Shown: in pieces, positions 59,296 through 64,000 of the stretch
How positions within the stretch are numbered: position 1 is the stretch's first letter
Layout: the number at the start of each line of letters is the position of its first letter
Origin: Teichococcus oryzae
GTDB taxonomy: Bacteria > Pseudomonadota > Alphaproteobacteria > Acetobacterales > Acetobacteraceae
Reading direction: 5' to 3'
Length of the DNA: 64,000 nt
Assembly: GCF_008386565.1 (NCBI RefSeq)
Contig: NZ_VUKA01000010.1
Coordinates: forward strand, 1-64,000
The notes under the pieces: generated by a model
Told to the model about the DNA's origin: nothing
The model's database searches: none
The model's input: the letters and a program-made list of their open reading frames with translations, nothing else
Program-made: the position numbers and the translations under genes

Positions 59296-60279
59296 ATGAC
59301 GCTTGTCCGGCTTCCGCGCCGCGCCGCATTGGCTGGCGCCGCCGCTGCCACCCTTTCGCCGCTGGCCGCCCAGGCGGCCTGGACGCCATCCCAGCCGATC
59401 CATGTGCTGGTCGGCTATCCGCCGGGCGGAGCCGTGGACATCCTGGTGCGGGTGGTGGCCGAGGGCGCGCACCGGCTGCATGGCTTGCAGGTGATGGCGG
59501 AAACCCGCAGCGGCGCCTATGGCTTCATCGCCGCCCAGGCCGCCGCTCGCGCCGCACCGGATGGCTACACCCTGTGCAGCGCCATCATGGGCATGATGAG
59601 CGTGCTTCCCGCCATTCCGGGCATTCCGGTTCCGCTCGACCTCGACCACGAATTGACGCCTGTTTCCGCCCTGGCCGGCACGCCCATGGCGCTGGTGGTG
59701 CGGCCGAACGCGCCCTTCAACGACATCGACGGCCTGATCGCCTATGCCAGGTCGCGGAAGGGTGCCGCCACCTACGCTTCCTCGGGCAATGGCTCGATCA
59801 ACCATCTTGGTGGCGCGCTTTTCTGCGGCGCGACGGGTGTGGAAATGACCCATGTGCCCTATCGCGGCGGCGCGCCGGCGACGCTCGACGTATCCGCCGG
59901 CCGCGTGGACATGATGGTGGCCAATGTCGCCGAGGTGGCGCAGCAGATCAATGCCGGCCAGCTCAAGGGCTTCGGCGTCACCGCGGTGGAGCCGACGCCG
60001 CTGGCGCCGGCGCTGCCGCCGCTGGCGGCGCGCATCCCGGCCATGGAAATCAACAACTGGTTCGGCTTGGCCGGCCCCGCGAACATGCCGGCCGAGGTGC
60101 GCGACGGGCTGGGCCGGTTGTTCCACTCGGTTGTTCACGATCCGCAAACCTCGAAGATCCTCACCGAGCGCGGCCTCCTGCCACTCGGCGAATCAGGCCC
60201 CGCCTTCAGCCAGCGCATCCTGCGGGACCGCGCGCGCTGGAAGGAGGTCGCGCAGGCCAACAACATCCGCGGCGACTGA
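59296..60279 (+). CDS. Bug/TctC-family periplasmic receptor
   Basis: This protein of about 327 residues has a signal peptide (residues 1-27, 'PRRAALAGAAAATLSPLAAQA'). Landmarks are 'VLVGYPPGGAVDILVRVVAEGAHRLHGLQVMAETRSGAYGFIAAQ' and 'YASSGNGSINHLGGALFCGATGVEMTHVPYRGGAP'. The usual V-E-N-R-P-G-G segment is altered to 'AETRSGAYG', a divergent ligand loop. GGGAG stands ahead of ATG 59296. It is the first gene of the hydantoinase operon and is presumably specific for a cyclic amide or its acid product. Confidence 0.9.
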   Translation: MTLVRLPRRAALAGAAAATLSPLAAQAAWTPSQPIHVLVGYPPGGAVDILVRVVAEGAHRLHGLQVMAETRSGAYGFIAAQAAARAAPDGYTLCSAIMGMMSVLPAIPGIPVPLDLDHELTPVSALAGTPMALVVRPNAPFNDIDGLIAYARSRKGAATYASSGNGSINHLGGALFCGATGVEMTHVPYRGGAPATLDVSAGRVDMMVANVAEVAQQINAGQLKGFGVTAVEPTPLAPALPPLAARIPAMEINNWFGLAGPANMPAEVRDGLGRLFHSVVHDPQTSKILTERGLLPLGESGPAFSQRILRDRARWKEVAQANNIRGD

Positions 60280-60312
60280 CGGTCCGCTCCGTCTCGCGCA
60301 TCAAGGAAGCCC

Positions 60313-62403
60313 ATGACAGCGTCACGTCCAACCTCCGCCTCTCTTTCGCTGGGCATCGACATCGGCGGCACCTTCACCGATCTTGTCATCCTCGACCCGG
60401 CGGATGGCCGCGCCGCCATCTGGAAGGAAAGCACCACGCCCGACGACCCGTCGCGCGGCGCCATCACGGGCCTGCAGCGGCTGTTGTCGCGCAGCGGCAC
60501 CGCGGCCTCCTCGATCGGGCGGGTGGTGCATGCCACCACCCTGTTCACCAACGCCCTGATCGAGCGGAAGGGCGCGCCGACCGGCCTGCTGACCACCGCC
60601 GGCTTCGCCGACGTGATGGAGATCGGGCGGGAGCGGAAATACGAGCTCTACGACCTGTTCCTCGACATGCCGCAGCCCCTCGTCCCGCGCCCCTGGCGGC
60701 ACGAGGTGAAGGAGCGGCTGGCGCCGGATGGCAGCGTGGAGGTGCCGCTGGATCTGGACGGGGTTCTCGCCAAGGTCGCCGGCCTCGTGGAGCAGGGGGT
60801 GACCAGCCTCGCCATCTGCTTTCTGCATTCCTATGCCAATCCGGTGCATGAGCGCATGGCGGCGGAGGCCATCGCGGCGCGCTTTCCGCAGCTTTCGCTG
60901 TCCCTGTCCTGCGACATCGCGCCGGAGATCCGCGAATACCCGCGCACCGTGACCACGGCAGCCAACGCCTATGTCCGGCCGATCGCCGAAACCTATCTCG
61001 ACACGCTGGAGCGCGCGCTGAAGCAGGCCGGCATTCCGGGCGGTTTGTTCCTCATGCTGTCCAATGGCGGCCTGACCCATGTCGCCGAGGCCAAGCGCGC
61101 GCCCGTGCAGTTGCTGGAAAGCGGCCCGGCCGCCGGCGCCCTGGCAGGCGCCTGGTTCGGCCGCCATGCGGGGCTGGAACGCGTGCTCGCCTTCGACATG
61201 GGCGGCACCACCGCCAAGCTGGCCCTGGTGGATGACGGCGAGCCGCTGGTGGCCTGGGGCTTCGAGGCGGCGCGCACCAAGCGTTTCCTGCGCGGCTCCG
61301 GCCTGCCCATCCAGATCGCGACGGTGGAACTGATCGAGATCGGCGCCGGCGGCGGCTCCATCGCCCGGCCTTCCGAGCTCGGCACGCTGCATGTCGGGCC
61401 GGAAAGCGCGGGCGCGCAGCCCGGGCCTGTCTGCTACGGCCGTGGCGGAACGGAGCCCACGGTCACGGATAGCGACCTGACACTGGGCTATCTGAACCCG
61501 GATTTCTTTCTCGGCGGCACGATGCAGATCGACCCCGGCCCGGCTGCGGCCGCGCTGGAAAGCCTTTCCACCCGGCTGGGGCTGGAGGCGGGGCGCGGCG
61601 CCCCTGGCATCCACGATCTGGTGAACGAGAACATGGCCGGCGCGGCGCGGGTCGCCATCGCCGAGCGGGGGCGCATCCCGCGCGACTACGCCCTGCTCGC
61701 CACGGGCGGCGCGGCACCCGTGCATGCCTGGAATGTGGGAACCAAGCTTGGCGTCTCCCGCGTCATCTGCCCGCCCGGGGCGGGGGCAGGCAGCACCATC
61801 GGCATGCTGATGGCGCCGGCCCGCATCGACCGCGTCGCTTCCCGCAACGAGGCGCTGGGCGCGGCGAACTGGGCGGAGATCGGCGCCACCTTCGAGGCCC
61901 TGGAAAAGGAGGCGCTGGAAATCGTCAGCGGAACGGGCGCCGATCTGGACCGCCGCAACGTGCGGCGGCTGGCGGATATGCGCTATGTCGGCCAGGGATC
62001 GGAGATCACCGTGCCCCTGCCCGAGACGCTGGACGCGGAAAGCGTGCTGGCCGCCTTCGAGGTGGCCTACCGCCAGCTTTTCGGCCGCACGCCGCCGGGC
62101 GCCAATGTTCAGTTCGTGGCGTTGCGCCTTTCCGCCTCGGCCCCCATGCCCGGCGCCGGCGAAACCCTGCGCATCGGCGGCGGCACTGCCGGGCGGGAGG
62201 TGCTGAAGGGCTATCGCCGTGTCCACTTCCCCGAAACCGGCGAGGTCGAGACCCCGGTTTATGACCGCTACGCCCTGGCCCCCGGCGTGGAGCTCGATGG
62301 CCCGGCCGTGTTTGAAGAAAACGAAAGCACTTTTGTCGTCGGGCCGGGCGCGCGCATCGGCGTGCTGCCCGACGGCTCCATCCTGGCGGAGCGCGTGGCA
62401 TGA
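60313..62403 (+). CDS. hyuA: Hydantoinase/oxoprolinase/acetone-carboxylase-family subunit A
   Basis: This 696-residue ASKHA-fold ATP-binding subunit has the N-terminal nucleotide loop 'LSLGIDIGGTFTDLVILDP'. 'GRVVHATTLFTNALIERKGAPTGLLTTAGFADV', 'QLLESGPAAGALAGAWFGRH', 'VLAFDMGGTTAKLALVDDGEP' and 'IEIGAGGGSIAR' complete the phosphate and adenosine sites. The family splits hydantoins or 5-oxoproline, or carboxylates ketones, with ATP. It is 33 bases after the Bug gene and overlaps the B subunit by four bases, so one operon is likely. The exact ring substrate is not readable from sequence. Confidence 0.9.
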   Translation: MTASRPTSASLSLGIDIGGTFTDLVILDPADGRAAIWKESTTPDDPSRGAITGLQRLLSRSGTAASSIGRVVHATTLFTNALIERKGAPTGLLTTAGFADVMEIGRERKYELYDLFLDMPQPLVPRPWRHEVKERLAPDGSVEVPLDLDGVLAKVAGLVEQGVTSLAICFLHSYANPVHERMAAEAIAARFPQLSLSLSCDIAPEIREYPRTVTTAANAYVRPIAETYLDTLERALKQAGIPGGLFLMLSNGGLTHVAEAKRAPVQLLESGPAAGALAGAWFGRHAGLERVLAFDMGGTTAKLALVDDGEPLVAWGFEAARTKRFLRGSGLPIQIATVELIEIGAGGGSIARPSELGTLHVGPESAGAQPGPVCYGRGGTEPTVTDSDLTLGYLNPDFFLGGTMQIDPGPAAAALESLSTRLGLEAGRGAPGIHDLVNENMAGAARVAIAERGRIPRDYALLATGGAAPVHAWNVGTKLGVSRVICPPGAGAGSTIGMLMAPARIDRVASRNEALGAANWAEIGATFEALEKEALEIVSGTGADLDRRNVRRLADMRYVGQGSEITVPLPETLDAESVLAAFEVAYRQLFGRTPPGANVQFVALRLSASAPMPGAGETLRIGGGTAGREVLKGYRRVHFPETGEVETPVYDRYALAPGVELDGPAVFEENESTFVVGPGARIGVLPDGSILAERVA

Positions 62404-64000
62404 GCATGACGGAAACGGCGCGGCGCTTCGACGCCGTGGAGATCGAGCTGCTCTGGCGGCGCCTCATCTCCCTCGTGGACGAGGCGGCGGCGGCGCTGGT
62501 GCGCACCAGTTTCTCCACCCTGGTGCGGGAAAGCTACGACTTCTCCTGCGTGGTGACGGATGCCGAGGGCCAGTCCCTCGTGCAGGCGACGGAAAGCATC
62601 CCGAGCTTCATCGGCACGCTGCCGGAGACGGTGAAGCATTTCATCCGCCACTTCCCCGAGGACACGCTGCAACCGGGCGATGTACTGATCACCAACGACA
62701 TCTGGCTCGGCACCGGGCATCTGCCCGACATCACCGTGGCCAAGCCGATCTTCCGCAATGGCAGGCTGGTGGCCTTCAGCGCCTCCACCGCGCACGCGCC
62801 CGACATTGGCGGCAAGATCCGCAGCCCCGAGCCGCGCGAGGTGTTCGAGGAAGGCCTGCAGATCCCGCCGATGAAGCTGCTGCGCGCGGGGCAGCAGGAT
62901 GACACGCTGGTCGCCCTGATCCGCAAGAATGTCCGCACGCCCGACCAGACCATGGGCGATCTATGGGCCCAGCTCGTGGCGCTCGACCTGATGGAGGAGC
63001 GCCTGCTCATCCTCATGGAGCAGGCGGAGCTCGAGCATCTGCGCGATCTGGCGGCGGAGATCCATGTGCGCTGCGAAACCGCCATGCGCGCCGCCATCGC
63101 CGCCTTGCCGGATGGCACCTATACCAGTTCCCTCCAGACCGACGGGGTGATGGACAAGCCGATCACGCTGCGCCTGGCGCTGACGATCAAGGGCGACAGC
63201 ATCACCGCCAATTTCAGTGGCACCGACCCGCAGGTGGACCGGGCCATCAACTGCGCCCTCTGCTACACCTATGCCATGACGATGTATGGGGTGAAGGTCT
63301 GCACCAGCCCCAACCTGCCGAACAACGAGGGCGCCTGGCGGCCCATCTCGGTCAAGGCGCCGGAAGGCTGCATCGTGAACCCCGTTTTCCCGGCTTCCGG
63401 CGGCTCGCGCATGCTGATCGGGCACTACATCCCGATGCTGGTCTTCGGCTGCCTCGGTCAGGTGGTGCCGGACCGGGTGATGGCGGCCTGCGGCTCGCCG
63501 ATGTGGGGCATGAACCAGTCCGGCGTGAACGCGCAGGGCAAGCCATACGCCAACATGTTCTTCTTCAACGGCGGCATGGGCGGAAACATGCGGGGGGACG
63601 GCCTTTCCTGCCTGTCCTGGCCATCCAACGTGTCCTCCACGCCGGTCGAGATCACCGAGCACATCGCGCCGCTGCGCGTGCATCACAAACGCCTGCGCCC
63701 GGATAGCGGCGGCCGCGGCCGGCATCGCGGCGGGCTTGGCCAGGAAGTCCTGCTGGAAAGTCGTTCCGAGACGCCGATCGCCGTTTCCTTTCTGGCGGAG
63801 CGCACGCGCTTCCCGGCCTTCGGAATCGAAGGAGGCGAAGCCGGAGCCCCGGGGATGCTGCGCATCAATGGCGAGGCGGTGGACCCCAAGAAGCAATATG
63901 TGCTGGCGAAGGGCGACACGGTGCTGATGGCCACGCCGGGCGGGGGCGGGCACGGTTCCGTGGCGGAAAGAACCAGGGTCCAGGACAAGGCCGACCTAGA
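62400..64000 (+). CDS. hyuB: Hydantoinase/oxoprolinase-family subunit B, 3' end beyond window
   Basis: The frame opens at ATG 62400 (overlapping the hyuA stop, ATGA) and is still open at the last base, giving 533 codons. Typical subunit-B segments appear in order: 'RTSFSTLVRESYDFSCVVTD', 'NDIWLGTGHLPDITVAKPIF', 'FSGTDPQVDRAINCAL' and 'NPVFPASGGSRMLIGHY'. The glycine-rich 'TPGGGGHGS' falls close to the usual C-terminus, so only a few dozen residues are missing. It forms the heteromer with HyuA and contributes the hydrolysis site. A complete reading awaits the sequence past the window. Confidence 0.9.
   Translation, partial: MSMTETARRFDAVEIELLWRRLISLVDEAAAALVRTSFSTLVRESYDFSCVVTDAEGQSLVQATESIPSFIGTLPETVKHFIRHFPEDTLQPGDVLITNDIWLGTGHLPDITVAKPIFRNGRLVAFSASTAHAPDIGGKIRSPEPREVFEEGLQIPPMKLLRAGQQDDTLVALIRKNVRTPDQTMGDLWAQLVALDLMEERLLILMEQAELEHLRDLAAEIHVRCETAMRAAIAALPDGTYTSSLQTDGVMDKPITLRLALTIKGDSITANFSGTDPQVDRAINCALCYTYAMTMYGVKVCTSPNLPNNEGAWRPISVKAPEGCIVNPVFPASGGSRMLIGHYIPMLVFGCLGQVVPDRVMAACGSPMWGMNQSGVNAQGKPYANMFFFNGGMGGNMRGDGLSCLSWPSNVSSTPVEITEHIAPLRVHHKRLRPDSGGRGRHRGGLGQEVLLESRSETPIAVSFLAERTRFPAFGIEGGEAGAPGMLRINGEAVDPKKQYVLAKGDTVLMATPGGGGHGSVAERTRVQDKADL

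Noticed and set aside
60322-62226. 634-codon minus-strand frame opposite hyuA
   Set aside because: Antisense shadow of a gene with clear ATP-binding motifs.
1-64000. tRNA, rRNA, CRISPR arrays, riboswitches, origin of replication
   Set aside because: Looked for cloverleaf, repeat-spacer and known leader patterns by eye; none was found. A covariance-model scan would be needed to exclude weak RNA elements.

Overview
The window is GC-rich (well above 60% by eye) with alphaproteobacterial gene content. Orphan Bug/TctC periplasmic receptors, class III CoA-transferases, HMG-CoA-lyase-like enzymes, an orphan peptide-type binding protein and hydantoinase genes are all abundant. This resembles a soil, water or plant-associated Rhodospirillales member such as Roseomonas-type Acetobacteraceae. 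That placement is inference; there is no rRNA or tRNA in the window to anchor it.

Layout. 1-3.4 kb: end of a Bug receptor, a YghU-like glutathione transferase, an HCCA-isomerase-like protein and a small RTX protein. 3.6-5.5 kb: a decayed methyltransferase, then a divergent bdcA/bdcR pair with two matching operators. 5.7-10.5 kb: a four-gene minus-strand operon (MBOAT acyltransferase, FkbH-type HAD enzyme, acyl carrier protein, SGNH protein) that copies the logic of the Dlt system and is the most interesting unit here. 11.3-13.7 kb: an HPP-CBS membrane protein and an Xre/RES toxin-antitoxin pair. 13.9-16.9 kb: a yjfK-yjfL-yjfJ envelope module.

17.1-24.1 kb: a catabolic cluster (two Bug receptors, CoA-transferase, two HMG-CoA-lyase-like enzymes, SMP-30 lactonase) divergent from an IclR regulator with tandem operator-like repeats. 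24.3-27.2 kb: a plasmid RepA relic, a TPP enzyme and a divergent LysR regulator. 27.4-29.2 kb: a DUF2231 membrane protein and a sorbosone-dehydrogenase-like lipoprotein. 29.3-32.2 kb: a LacI regulator with an apparent CTG start, a perfect palindrome, an HpaI-type aldolase and a Bug receptor.

32.4-37.4 kb: a glycosylation cluster (two glycosyltransferases, two unrecognised proteins). One glycosyltransferase contains a C10 tract and looks 5'-truncated. 37.4-41.1 kb: a scarred region with long inverted repeats, a small ORF, an alpha/beta hydrolase, and SDR and AraC pseudogenes. 41.3-64.0 kb: successive small catabolic units, each with its own regulator or receptor: amidase plus binding protein; GntR-enoyl-CoA hydratase-Bug; CoA-transferase; FAH hydrolase-deacetylase-Bug with GntR; SorC regulator with metallophosphoesterase-Bug; Fsr-like MFS pump; thioesterase; LysR with Bug-HyuA-HyuB, the last cut by the window end.

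Overall this is accessory, nutrient-scavenging DNA. Eight Bug receptors are wired to different enzyme sets with no TctA/TctB permease in view, interspersed with two envelope-modification modules and several gene relics.
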